This document shows positions 48,300-59,699 of a DNA stretch of 64,000 nt, piece after piece (the first letter of the stretch is position 1; each line of letters opens with the position of its first letter). The notes below the pieces were generated by a model. It was given only the letters and a program-made list of their open reading frames with translations, made no database searches and was not told the origin of the DNA. Origin of the DNA: Siphonodentalium dalli (Eukaryota > Mollusca > Scaphopoda > Gadilida > Siphonodentaliidae); contig CP136064.1 of assembly GCA_032622095.1 (NCBI GenBank), positions 115,804,004 to 115,868,003 on the forward strand, written 5' to 3'. The translations under genes were made by a program, and so were the position numbers.

Positions 48300-48870
48300 T
48301 CAAGTCCCCCCAAGACATAATAATAATAAAAGGTCACAGACCACATGTCCCCCGACTCGAGCGGTAAACTTCATGATTGGATTTGTTAGAAGGATACTAT
48401 TTGCAACAATGTTATACAGTATATAGATGTTGCAACCCACCGCAAAATTTCTTGGACAAAACAACCCGATGAACAAATGCATGCAAACGCGAAAAAAATG
48501 ATATTTTTGTATTAGCTATATAGATGTTGCAAATCACCAACATGTTAGGAACAATATCCCAGAGTTTCAAATCTCTACATTTAAAACTGTAGGAGGAGTT
48601 GATTACACCATGAAGGTACCCAATCTCATCCAAAAGGCAAAAATGTTCCAAATTTTCTAAGTCGAAAACCCCCCCAAAAATATGGAAAAAATTATATTTT
48701 TGATTAGCTATATAGATGTTGCAAATCACCAACATGTTAGGAACAATATCCCAGAGTTACAAATCTCTACGTTTAAAACTGTAGGAGGAGTTGATTACAC
48801 CATGAAGGTACCCAATCTCGGACTGACGAGGTTCATTTCTCTAGTCCTCTGACGGAAACGTCGGGGGACA
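48300..48870. repeat. Inverted relative of the 7.34-kb tandem cluster
   Basis: TATAGATGTTGCAAATCACC, AACATGTTAGGAACAATATC and GATTACACCATGAAGGTACC occur twice, about 195 bp apart. The cluster ends in CGTCGGGGGACAA. Confidence 0.75.
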
Positions 48871-49016
48871 ATAATGTGACATATTTCTCGGTAATATGAC
48901 GCGAAAAAGTCATTTTGTGTTAGATAGCCGAGGGTACTATTGATCAATGTGATGGAAAACCCTAATTATTATGCTAAAACCTGAAAATTAAGGCAAATTC
49001 TAGGGAATTTTGGAAT

Positions 49017-49100
49017 AGGACCCTGCGAATCGATTCGATGCAAAATCTTTCATCTGATTCTATTCGAAATCGGCTGTCCTGATTTGAATTGTATCGAATC
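49017..49100. mobile_element. End fragment related to the 18639 hAT family
   Basis: TAGGACCCTGCGAATCGATT then GATTCTATTCGAAATCG. Only one end is visible. Confidence 0.45.
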
Positions 49101-50680
49101 ATTGGCACCAGTTGCATTCTCATTACTTCAATGGACCACATTTTCGCGAAGATATATTATTATACCAACAAATATAAATAACATTGCCGTCGACGGAGCA
49201 ATAGACCACCGAAACACTGTTGTAAGACTTATGCAACTAATCTACCCGTTAGCAAAATTTCATATATATCTCAATCTTGTGAATGCGATTGCTTTCAGGC
49301 ATCAATATTGCTTCTGATATACTGTTTCATTATTGTATAACAAAAATGGCCACAAAGAAAGCTTAGTATCGCCCAATGCCCACCAACTATCTAGCACATT
49401 TGTTTGAAATGTGGGCATACGTAGTATAAATTCACTACTGCTTTGATAACAAATCAAATGACTCTTTACTCATACTACATTCGCAATAACAAAATAGTCC
49501 AAATGTTGTTTGTATTTTAGAAATAATACTCATACAGTGGGCTGAATTCATTGGAACATGATTCTGTATTTGATCAATATTTTATGATCGTAAGCATTTC
49601 TTCATCAACTTTAGACGCATCTTTGTTGTGTATGGATATGTAAATCAAGATGACATCGGTGTTAGCGCAGATGTAGGTCATGTCACAAGCATGCAATTTT
49701 CTAATACCAGATTAGAGTGCTCGGTTACTGCTCAATGAATGATGAAGTCAACAAAATTCGTAGTCACACATGTAATTCAAAGTCTTGGAAAGGATTTCTG
49801 TGGACAATTCAATTGGAATACATGTACAAGGGATTTATGTTGTTGTTTTTTTTGGATGGAAATATTGGCGAAAAATGTATGGTATTTTTCGCCTGATTCA
49901 TTGGATGATTCATATTGGATGTTAATTATTCGAATAGCTCAATCTGTTGAGTACTAAATGTAATGATTTTCATTCCATTTCAAGTTAAGGTTCTAATCGA
50001 TGTTAACCTTAAACATACAGAACTGAACTGAGACAGATTATTAATTGACATCCTTGGATCCAAGCCCATTGTCATACAGGTAGCTGACATTGTTTTAGTT
50101 TTATTGTCAAGGTACTGATTTATGCATTCATGCTTGCGCAGAACAAATCACAATTTCCACATCACCTAAATCCCCACATCAGATATCCTAGCCTGTCCTG
50201 ATACCCGGACACTTGAATATATAATTATCTTCATACTAAATTTCCAGCAGACATGCAGCGACGAGTCATTTCTTTCAAATATAAAAAAAACAGTGATTCA
50301 AAATAACTGATTTAATAAACGCCACTTTTAACTCAACTTTGGTTTTCTTACTGCAATGACATCATTACCCGAGTTGCGACGAAAACAGTCCATTCAAAAA
50401 TGAATATTGTACACAAAGAAGCCATTTTCTTTAAATGGCCGGAAATAGTAGTTTTTTTTATAAAAATGCTAACAAAATGGACAGGATACATGTTATAAAC
50501 CTTATTTAGCATAAGATAATCCATATTTAGATAAGTTTGGAGCTAAATTAATTGTTTATTTCAGCTGGTCTATATAAAGCACATGCATTTGAGGGATTTT
50601 CAAAATAGGACATCACCTCTAATGATATAAGAATATTCAATTGGTGTTTTACAGAGTGTTCATTAATGAACCTGGTTCAA
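49101..50680. other. Stretch without recognisable features
   Basis: Two 72-77-codon frames lack any recognisable motif. No palindrome or terminal repeat seen. Confidence 0.4.
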
Positions 50681-50689
50681 AGTGAAGGG

Positions 50690-51410
50690 TTAGTCAAATA
50701 TTTTCTGCTTAGTTAATACAATAGTCATATCTGAGATACATGTACATGTAGGTATATTTATCTGCTTGTTGCACAGATAATTAATCCGGATGTTGGCATT
50801 ATGTGTACCGGTACCATACATGGCATGGGTATTGGGTACACATAGAAAAGCCACTATGCCACATGTCCCACGTAGACAAATTTGAAGTCGAAAAAGGGGC
50901 ATAATTCTGTCAGAAATGGTCGGACCGAACCCAAATTCAAACTTGATCTGTATTTTCATGTGATTAATCCTCATAGTATATTTGAAAGCTATTGGATAAT
51001 CATAACTTGAGTTATCATCAGGAGAAAACAATATAATCAGTGAAGTCGGGGATAACTCTGACTTAAATGCTTGGACCGGATCCAAATTTGAACTTAATCA
51101 GGAGTTTCTCATATGAAGGCCACATACCATAACCATGTTGAATCATATTCTGTTGAATACTATTCAAGTCATCATTTGGACATTGGACAACAAACATTTC
51201 AAACAGACACGCAGATGGACACTGCTCATTTCTATAGAAAACCAATTTTTTTTCTACTCAGTCAGTAATGGTCGGACCAGACCCAAAATCAATCTTGACC
51301 AGGACTTTCTCATATTTAGACGATATAGGTCCACCAAATTAATTTATCAGGACAACAAACATTTCAGATGAATGGACAGTTTCTGTAGTCTCCCAAAATT
51401 GTTTTCGGGG
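50690..51410. repeat. Degenerate units with GGTCGGACC.GACCCAAAT
   Basis: GGTCGGACCGAACCCAAATT, GGACCGGATCCAAATTTGAA and GGTCGGACCAGACCCAAAAT occur near 50918, 51072 and 51270, each followed by CTTGATC/CTTAATC and CTCATAT. GATGTTGGCATTATGTGTAC near 50788 recurs at 59413. Confidence 0.65.
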
Positions 51411-51447
51411 GAAAAAAATACGCTTGGAAGGAGGTAATAAAAATCTA

Positions 51448-51678
<231 letters not shown>

Positions 51679-51885
51679 TTATGCCATGGTTTCCACTACT
51701 ACAGCAGGCCGGCCGTCCAGCGGCCTCATTCCACTCCACAACCTTGACTTAATATTGGTCACAAAATAGCCACAAACCTAGCTCAGTCCCCTTTTTATAC
51801 AGGACGAGCGATCACTGACACTGATCATTAACAAATTGCAAGGAATCCTATGCTTGGTGCCTGAATAAGACATAACCAGTAGTAT

Positions 51886-52228
51886 ATAATTCAGAAATAT
51901 ATAATTCAATTGAATGACAGTTAAATTATTTATCCAAATTTTTAGATACTTAAGTGTCAAGGTTGCTCCAAAATTAGGTATTTTGCTTGTTCCATAAAAG
52001 TCCAAATTCTCGTTAGTTTCATTGTGAATATCAGATATTTTTGCTCATTTACTTAAGTCTGTTCGACACGCCCAGTGTGAGTTTTGTCAAATTTCCTGAA
52101 TAAAAAATTATGTTTTGTTTGCAGTTGTAACTATGCTATTTTTAGATTACTCCGGTCACCAAAAATCATTCCATTCATTTTTGTCCAGGGTATTTTACCC
52201 ATTGTAGCCTAACGTAATGAAAGGAATT
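51886..52228. mobile_element. Partial copy of the 5246-5854 TIR element
   Basis: ATATATAATTCAATTGAATG, ACTCCGGTCACCAAAAATCA and a decayed right end TAATGAAAGGAATTGTCCCA match 5505-5854 closely. The left third is missing. Confidence 0.8.
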
Positions 52229-52243
52229 GTCCCACTGTGATGC

Positions 52244-52618
52244 TAATGGGGTCGTTGTCGTAATGTTTTATACATAGATGCACACCGTTTGCATTTCTGT
52301 ATACATAACTGCACACCAGTCTTGCGTAGTGTCATGTGACAGGGTCATTGTCGTAGTGTTTTCAACATAAATGCACACGAGTTGATATTTTTTGTAAGTT
52401 CATTTTCTTCCGTTCATCGATCAAACAACCAAGAAGTTCTTTCGGTCCCTGTTTAATACCAGTACTAACTACTAAGATCAATATGCAACCGATGATCAAT
52501 TTTATTGCAGTTTCGTCATTGTGATAAAAGAATGCCTTTATTTATGGCAACATTTCAAATCTCGCGCCGACTGAGACTGTGCATTTATGTACAAAACGTT
52601 ACGACAACGACCCCATTA
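52244..52618. mobile_element. TIR element, TAATGGGGTCGTTGTCGTAA ends
   Basis: TAATGGGGTCGTTGTCGTAA at the left and TTACGACAACGACCCCATTA at the right are perfect inverted repeats. It directly precedes the LINE fragment. Confidence 0.75.
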
Positions 52619-52633
52619 CTGGCATTAGCCACT

Positions 52634-52942
52634 GTGATACTAGAGTCCCGCAGAAAGATGAAGAGAATAGAACTCTTGGGCAAGGTGGTTGAGGGTAAAA
52701 TCCCAGCCATACACACACATGACTTACTAAAGGAAAAGAAAGGACGGAAGATTCGAGCAAAACAATTTCCAGACTATAAAAGTGATAACATACTTTCGAG
52801 CCAAGAGTGTATCAACTCACGATCGTTCGAACCATTAAGAGCCAACACGGACCAATATAAACATTCATTCTTCATGAGAACGATCAGGGACTGGAACAGC
52901 ATAGAAGAATACGCATCAGCGGCATGCTCTGGGATAGTCTGA
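52634..52942 (+). pseudogene. LINE open reading frame C-terminal fragment
   Basis: A frame of about 100 codons, RRKMKRIELLGKVVEGKIPA ... HSFFMRTIRDWNSIEEYASA, ends at TGA 52940-52942. 'R.Y..SFF.RTIRDWN.L' is the conserved end of Jockey/CR1-type retrotransposon ORF2 proteins, downstream of the polymerase domain. The reverse-transcriptase core is absent upstream, so this is a 5'-truncated or interrupted copy. No stop or frameshift inside the fragment suggests moderate age. Confidence 0.85.
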
Positions 52943-52955
52943 CCAGACGTGGTAA

Positions 52956-53775
52956 GGCCCGTTTTATACATCGCGCCAAACACGGGTCGCGCTATCTTCC
53001 CCTGGCGCGTCTCTGGCTCGTGTTACGTTTGTTTGATTTATACGTCGAGCCAGCTGGCACGTGCTGTAATCGTATATTTCGAACAATTTTAGCATTTATG
53101 ATACAAAATTCCGTCTGCTATAATCATGATTTCCGTGATAGTGTCATCTGACAATGTACTATAAACTGGCCCTCGTTGTGTCTTTATTTATACTTCTATA
53201 CAGTGCATAAATCTCATAATTTACGGTTTCGTTGCTTTCAAAATCGGGATCTTGTCATTCATATTCCCTTGAACCTTCGAATATATATCTCTGCAATATA
53301 TTTATTCCCAACTTTCGCGAAACGTCCTTTGCCAATCGATACATGCATGTCCCCGTAGTACCATACAATTGCATTTGATGTATATTTATAACGGCCAAGA
53401 GTTAGCACGTCTGTGGCCCGACGCTGTTTTATACGACGAGCCAGACACGGGACGCGCTAGGATGACTCAAGAGATAACGTAATGACGCCAAAAACTTCAA
53501 ATTGCGCACGCTCTCCTCCGAAGGGGTCCTAAATGGGGAATGGTTTTCTCTGAATTATCTTAGCGCGACCCGTGTTTAGCACGTCGTATAAAACAGCGTC
53601 GAGCCCGTGTAGCACGTCGGTACCAGACGTGTAGCACGTCGGGTCGTGCCAGAGAAATTCTGACGATCCAGTTGGTTTTATACGTCGTGCTCCAGTCGCG
53701 CTATCTTGGACTTTGTCATTTTCACACTAATTAGGGTGGCGCGACCCGTGTCTGGCTCGACGTATAAAACAGGCC
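52956..53775. mobile_element. PIF/Harbinger-like element with TAA duplication
   Basis: GGCCCGTTTTATACATCG at the left and CGACGTATAAAACAGGCC at the right (near-perfect inverse), with TAA at 52953-52955 and 53776-53778. The interior repeats ACGGGTCGCGC/GCGCGACCCGTG and GTATAAAACAGCGTCG in both orientations. It starts 10 bp after the LINE stop. Confidence 0.8.
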
Positions 53776-53779
53776 TAAT

Positions 53780-54450
53780 ATGGCTAAGGCTAAGTCAAAA
53801 ATGACTCTGGCGCTTCAGCTTTGGCAAGTAGGTAATTTTTTTAAATACTTATTTTTAAGAATCAACTAACATAGTCATTAATGTTAACAATATTGCAATA
53901 TATATTAGCTCTGACACCTACCAGAAAGTGTGTATAATTCCGTAATAATTTAATAAAAAAATCCAGTCGGAAAACATGTTGACAAAACGTGGTTAAATGG
54001 CCGAAGCAGGAGGAGCTAACATATCACATGACTACGTGCAGTTCGTGCATGGCAAACATGATTCTGCAACTCGCATTACTGTATCAGGATGTTAACAGTA
54101 CGCATGTGTAACAATTTGGAGTTGGTAATTTGTAAAAACTACACGCATGCGCAGATTGTAGTTCCCCTCAACTTGAATTGAATCAGGGCAACCTGAATTG
54201 TACACTCAATGTGAACGCGTGTGATTACCTTGCTGTGAGCACGGGGAACTCACAGGCCTGACAGGGGGATTCGTGAAATTACTGGTCACATGCAATGGTC
54301 GACGAACACACGACATGTCAGTGTTTACGTTCTGTTATTTGTCGGATAAATGACACGTAGGTGAGTGGATGGTTTCACACTTGTATTTGTATTTAGTTGA
54401 TAAATACATGTGCGTTGGTCCTAATTGTTACTTTTATAGGAATCATAGTC
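53780..54450. other. Less repetitive stretch, no assigned feature
   Basis: No terminal repeats or tandem units seen. The candidate - strand exon lies next to it. Confidence 0.4.
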
Positions 54451-54452
54451 GC

Positions 54453-54633
54453 CTATGTTGTTTGCAGCCATGGATCTTTGATTGCGTAAGCCATGACACA
54501 AAGATCAAATGGATCTAGCTCTGGGACCACATCAGGGTCAACATCAGAGTAGTAGCAACGACGCGACAACAGCGGAGAGGCTCCTGCGCCGGATAAATAC
54601 AGTATTACAGATACAGCAATTGCGGTGATATTC
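54453..54633 (-). CDS. Candidate exon encoding a signal-peptide-like secreted sequence
   Basis: Read on the - strand, TTGAATTTTCAG looks like a splice acceptor directly before an open frame, NITAIAVSVILYLSGAGA (a good signal-peptide core with AGA-type cleavage), then SPLLSRRCYYSDVDPDVVPE and LDPFDLCVMAYAI, with a stop at 54453. The frame has no ATG at its start, so a start codon would have to come from an upstream exon. CYYS...P..DPF.LC...YA faintly recalls the beginning of GH18 chitinase-like proteins, but the catalytic region is not in view. It may also be chance. Confidence 0.3.
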
Positions 54634-55355
54634 TGAAAATTCAATGAGACGAAATTAGGACAGTTGAAGATAAAAATCCAATCATATAGATCGTTTTAAG
54701 ATAACTTAAACTGCAAATGTTCAAATTGAATACATACACTGTTAAGACTCAAATAATTCCCTTACCAAACAAACAATTAAACAAATTTATATTTTGCGCA
54801 CAACGTGATTTTCGAAACTTCGATTACTTCCCTTCGTTGGTTTCGTATAACAGCGCCCAAACATGTGCGTTGGGAAATTCGTGACACTCGGGCCGAATAC
54901 AAGATATTTCTGGGCGAGCCTGTGAGGGTATCCTCTGCACCCCCATGACTTAACTTCACCAAACTCATTTTCTTCCTTAAGATATCTTTCAACATTTCAG
55001 CGATGTTAAAGATGCATTATCCTCTAAATTACTATTTCTTTGACTTTATTCATTTGAAGCTCAGTGATCAACTATCGATATTTGAAATCTGTTATTTCTC
55101 GAGATGTGTTTTTTTCCCGCTTGGAAAATATTTGTCAAACGGTCGACGGACGTGGTAAAGAATGACACGATGTTTTGACAACTTAACGACACTTAAGGTA
55201 AATGGTGACTCATTAAAAAGGGTGCTTTCAAAACAAACATTTGATGCAAAGGGTTCATTATCACTACGGTACACTTAGTAATCGGGATTCATCTCACTGA
55301 TGTCAACACCGACTTTGTGACACCGGAATCGACCACGTCCAGTAGGCCTACTACC

Positions 55356-55410
55356 ATGTCAAACGAGGGTGAATCGATCTTAATTTCATTTGCAAGCCTT
55401 GCAAAGACAG
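55356..55410 (+). CDS. Candidate first exon, divergent from the 54.5-kb exon
   Basis: ATG at 55356 in a fair context (CTACCATGT, A at -3) begins MSNEGESILISFASLAKT and reaches an ACAG|GTAGCC donor. The frame also stays open upstream. No following exon was recognised, so this is weak. Confidence 0.2.
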
Positions 55411-55549
55411 GTAGCCTAATTATTATATACTTACGGTCCTGTATTCTGTTAAATACACTTTGTAATACTACATGTATGATTTTAATAAAAGATCAATTGA
55501 TCATATAAATATAATGTAAGAATGGATACATATATAGGCTACATATATT

Positions 55550-56990
55550 TAGATGGGAGAAAAGGGTTAATATTTCCCATTCAAAAACCAATCAATACCT
55601 GAACAACTATACAAGTGAGGGATGTATAGACCTGGATATAAATTGATTGATAATGATTGGATATAAAATGTTTTAATGCTGAATTTTCAGATAGCTAGAG
55701 GTGGGATATATATGAGATTGGTCAGATTTAAAATATTAGATTCATTACATTGGATAGCATACTGTATGACCATGGAATGGGGTGGGTTTTCTTCTAAGCT
55801 GAACATTGGAAAGATATAATGTATGTAAACAGCGAAAATATAATTAAAGTTATGGTTAATATTTTCAAAACCAATCGATACCAATATCTATACAGGTGAA
55901 GAATGTATCATCATTAACATGGATGCAGGTATTTATATAGTGATCATGTGAAAAATATTTAATTATCACATTGTGTCAACAGGATTGGTGGAGGATGTTA
56001 ATAGTTTTAAGCAAATAAACCAAATGACCCTCACTATGCAGGTTAGGGTGTGTTATCATAAACTATGCCAAGAACTATAAACATAATCAATGGAAATATT
56101 TGAGTTATGAAATCGGATAGAATGGGGTTAATCTTACCCAAACTAATGAACTGATAAACACAAAAAGTCTATAAAAAGCATATCATTGGATTTAGAAACC
56201 CATACAATAAGTCAGTATCTAATGTTATGAACCTATTTCAACAAAGGGGTTAACTTAATATTGCACAGAAAACAGAACTAGCCAGAGAGTCATCAATCAC
56301 AGTTTTGACAGGTTTTATCAAAAGACTCTGCCAGCCATGCTATCTATCTCTATCTAGTGTCCAGCTAAACAAAACTCAATTGCCAATAATACACTCTCTG
56401 TGTTATGTGAGAAGTTCTCTTCTCTTCTAAGCTCACAGTGCAGGCATTAATTACATTATCAGTTACTTGAATTTTAAATGGCCATAACTCTGTTAAAATA
56501 TACCCAATCAAACTCAAATTCGAACCTGATCTGTATTTCGGGGTGAGGACCATATGTACCAAATTTGGTGCTGATCAGTTGAAAAATATTTAAGTCAACA
56601 CAGCTTGGATGAATTCTATTTAAAAACAAGAGCAGAAAGGGTTAACTAAACGATACAAAAAACCATACAGATGAAGAACGTGCTAATAAAAACCTAGGTA
56701 AGAAATATGAGGCATATCAGAAGAAAATTGTTTGATTTAGATGTATCAGATAGCATTTGTGTGCAGGGTTAATTATTTTCTAAACTGATCAACCAATCGA
56801 TACCAAAAACTATACAGGTGAGGTGTGTGTCATCATAAACCTACATATCAAATATGAACACAATCGGACAAAAAATATTTTGGTTACAGCATCGGATAGC
56901 TCATGCCTATGTGCAGATGAAAAGTGTTAATAATTTCTAAACTGATCAACCGATGGATACTAACAAGACAGTCAATGACTGTGGGGTCGC
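55550..56990. repeat. Long array of diverged units (AACTATACAGGTGAG family)
   Basis: CCAATCGATACCAAAAACTA, ACAGGTGAGGTGTGT, TCATCATAAACCTACA and GGGTTAATATTTCCCA-type words recur every 150-200 bp. Further units are at 59275-59400. Confidence 0.7.
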
Positions 56991-57539
56991 TCACCAGACT
57001 GCAAAGACTGATAAGACTGGGACTCTGGAGACCAAAACAGTCAGCACTTTTCATAATCACTTTAAAAGAAGTAGATTTAAACAGGATATGTGGCTAGAGA
57101 GACTGTAAGTATGTAGATTGGTGAAAATCCACCTTGAAATTGCCAACTGTACACTACTGATCACCCCCCCCCCCCCCCTGGTCCCACCCTATTTAACCTG
57201 GTGACCCCATCTGAATAAATTAGAATCCCAGACACCAAAGAACCCTTCATACATATCATAAATATCAGTAAAATAGACCTGATGGTCCTTGTGAAGGAAG
57301 CATATTAAGAGGGAAAATGTCCTTCGCTTGGCCCCTATTTGACCAGGTGACCCCATTTAAAAACAAATCTGAATTGCAGTCAAGGAAGAACATTCCATTC
57401 TATATAAGCCAAATAGTTCTTGCAAAACATATTTTAAGAATTACTATGTAGTGAAATAGTTAAGTCTCTTGCTCTGCCCTTATTTGACTTTGTGATCCCA
57501 TTTTCACAAATCTGATAAGGATAAGATTTAAGTTCCCCA
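56991..57539. repeat. Diverged units continuing into the 58.7-kb family
   Basis: TGGTGACCCCATCTGAATAA, AGGTGACCCCATTTAAAAAC and TTGTGATCCCATTTTCACAA are spaced about 150 bp. A poly-C run is at 57167-57178. Confidence 0.6.
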
Positions 57540-58260
57540 GTTGAAGTTGGTGATATTCACCCATTGGGCACCTCATTTATGAATTTTATCTTCTGCAAGT
57601 TAGGGGATATAGAAACTTCCTAGAAGGGAAATTTAACTAACAACAATGTAAATTTGATACTGTAGATACTTCCCAGAAGATGAGGCCTAAGCAGAATGAG
57701 GTCTCCAGAAGGTGAATTTGGTGATGCTAGCCCGCTGTGTGGGATAGCATCACAAAAAGCGTGTCTGTTCCTACATTGTGCATGCCTGGCCTCAAGCAAC
57801 ACAATGTATTATACAATCAAGCCTTGAAATAGTGTGAAAGTGTGTCTGTCGTTTGCAGAATGAGGTCCCCAGAGGGTGAATTTAGTGATGCTATCCCGCA
57901 CAGCGGGCTAGCATCACTAAATTCACCCTCTGGGGACCTCATTCTGCTAGGGCCCCCAACTGCTATGGCAGACCTAGGATAAGATTGAAGTTCCCCAGTT
58001 GAAGTTGGTGATGTTCACCCATTGGGCACCTCAATTATGAATTTATCTTCTGCAAATTAGGGGATATAGAAACTTCATAGAAGGGAAATGTAACTAACAA
58101 CAATGTTAATTTGATACTATAGATACTTCCCAGAAGATGAGGCCTAAGCAGAATGAGGTCTCCAGAGGGTGAATTTGGTGATGCTAGGCCGCTGTGTGGG
58201 ATAGCATCACTAAATTCACCCTCTGGGGACCTCATTCTGCAAATGACATTAGTCCTGATA
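57540..58260. repeat. Two direct units of a CCCCAGAGGGTGAATTT element, site 3
   Basis: AAGTTCCCCAGTTGAAGTTG..GATGTTCACCCATTGGGC..CAGAAGATGAGGCCTAAGCA runs 57530-57760 and again 57985-58245. Each carries the GAGGGTGAATTTGGTGATGC block. Confidence 0.8.
57855..57947. repeat. 93-bp near-perfect palindrome
   Basis: GCAGAATGAGGTCCCCAGAG...CTCTGGGGACCTCATTCTGC with centre CCCGCACAGCGGG. It separates the two direct units of site 3. Confidence 0.9.
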
Positions 58261-58725
58261 TGAACAATACATGAGAGATTGGGAATTAATGACATCTAGC
58301 AAATCTGCAGGAATGTTTATAAACATATCAAGATTGACATGATTGTGTCGGCATACCCAGCATATATACAGTTACAGCCAAAGTAAATGCTTCTTATTAA
58401 TGATTCTGTCAAGAATTTGAGTAAATTTTATTTTTGAGACCAGGCCAGGGTGGCAGAAGCAGTGCACTTGAATGAAGGGCCAGGGGCCACAACCTACAGA
58501 AATGTAATGGCATTAGTTTTTCAATTATCAAAAAATGTTAGACAATATATATATATAATTGACCATGGAGTTAAATACACTTTTTATCTTCTTTTTTTTT
58601 TAAATATTCTAATAAAAAAAAAACAATTCCACAGTTTTTAAAAATATTATTTTATTTTTTAATATATCATTTCTTTTCTATTCTTTTCTTTTTTGGTTAA
58701 AGAGTTTAATCTGAAAAAAAAATTT
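58261..58725. other. AT-rich stretch with homopolymer tracts
   Basis: Poly-A and poly-T runs near 58.59-58.72 kb. Nothing else recognisable. Confidence 0.4.
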
Positions 58726-58729
58726 CTGA

Positions 58730-59280
58730 GTTATGTCCCTGGCCCCACCCACATTTGACCCAGTGACCTCATTTGAACAAATCTGAACCCCAGTCAACCA
58801 ATGATCCTTCATACCAAATATGAACCCATTTGGCCTGATGGTATTCGAGAAGAAGATGTTTAAAAGAATTACTATGGAGGGAAAGAGTTATGGCCCTGGT
58901 TTCTCAACTAATCAACCTGGTGACCTCATTTGAACAAATCTGGATGTGAGTCACCTAGGGAACATCCACACCAAATATGAACCCATTAGGCCTTATGGAT
59001 CTGGAAAAGAAGTCGTTATAAGAATTACTATGAAGGAATAGAGTTGTGGCCCTGCTTTCGCAACTATTTGACCCAGTGACCTCATTTGAACAAATCTGAA
59101 TGAGAGTCACCTAGGGAACATCCACACCAAATATGAACCAATTCGGTCCAATGGAACTTTAGAAGAAGATGTTCAAAGAATTGTTGACGGACGGATGGAC
59201 GGATGGACGGATGGACGGACGACGGACGAGGAGTGATGACTATAGCTCCACCGGAGACTTCGTCTCAGGTGAGCTAAAAA
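58730..59280. repeat. Three to four tandem units ending in a GACGGATG microsatellite
   Basis: CAGTGACCTCATTTGAACAA, ATCCACACCAAATATGAACC and AGAATTACTATG.AGG recur about every 170 bp. The array ends in GGACGGATG repeats (59185-59230), then CACCGGAGACTTCGTCTCAG and GTGAGCTAAAAA. Confidence 0.8.
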
Positions 59281-59699
59281 CTATACAGGTGAGGAGTGTC
59301 ATCATAAACATGCACATAAAATTTTAACACGATCCGATAAAAAATATTTGAGTAATCGAATCGGATAGCAAGTGTCTACAGACAGACGGACAAACGATGG
59401 ATGGTTGATCCGGATGTCGGCATTATGTGTACCATACATGGTATGGGTACACATAGAAATGTGTGTGACTGGTGAATAATGCTGATAACATAAGACTTAT
59501 GACTGGAATTGGTGGAAAATATGTGTGGGTTGTAAGAAAGGTCTACTTTCTTTTTTTCATAAATGAGAATCTATGGGGAACTGTTAAAATGCCTCCCGCA
59601 TAGAGGAAATCCCTGCCCAGAATTGTGGGGTAAAGACTGATTATAGAATATAATCTACATTCGGTACCTCATCTAATCAAATTCACAAGAAATAATATC

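Noticed and set aside
51778-52005. 75-codon - frame
   Set aside because: Lies across a partial copy of a non-coding TIR element.
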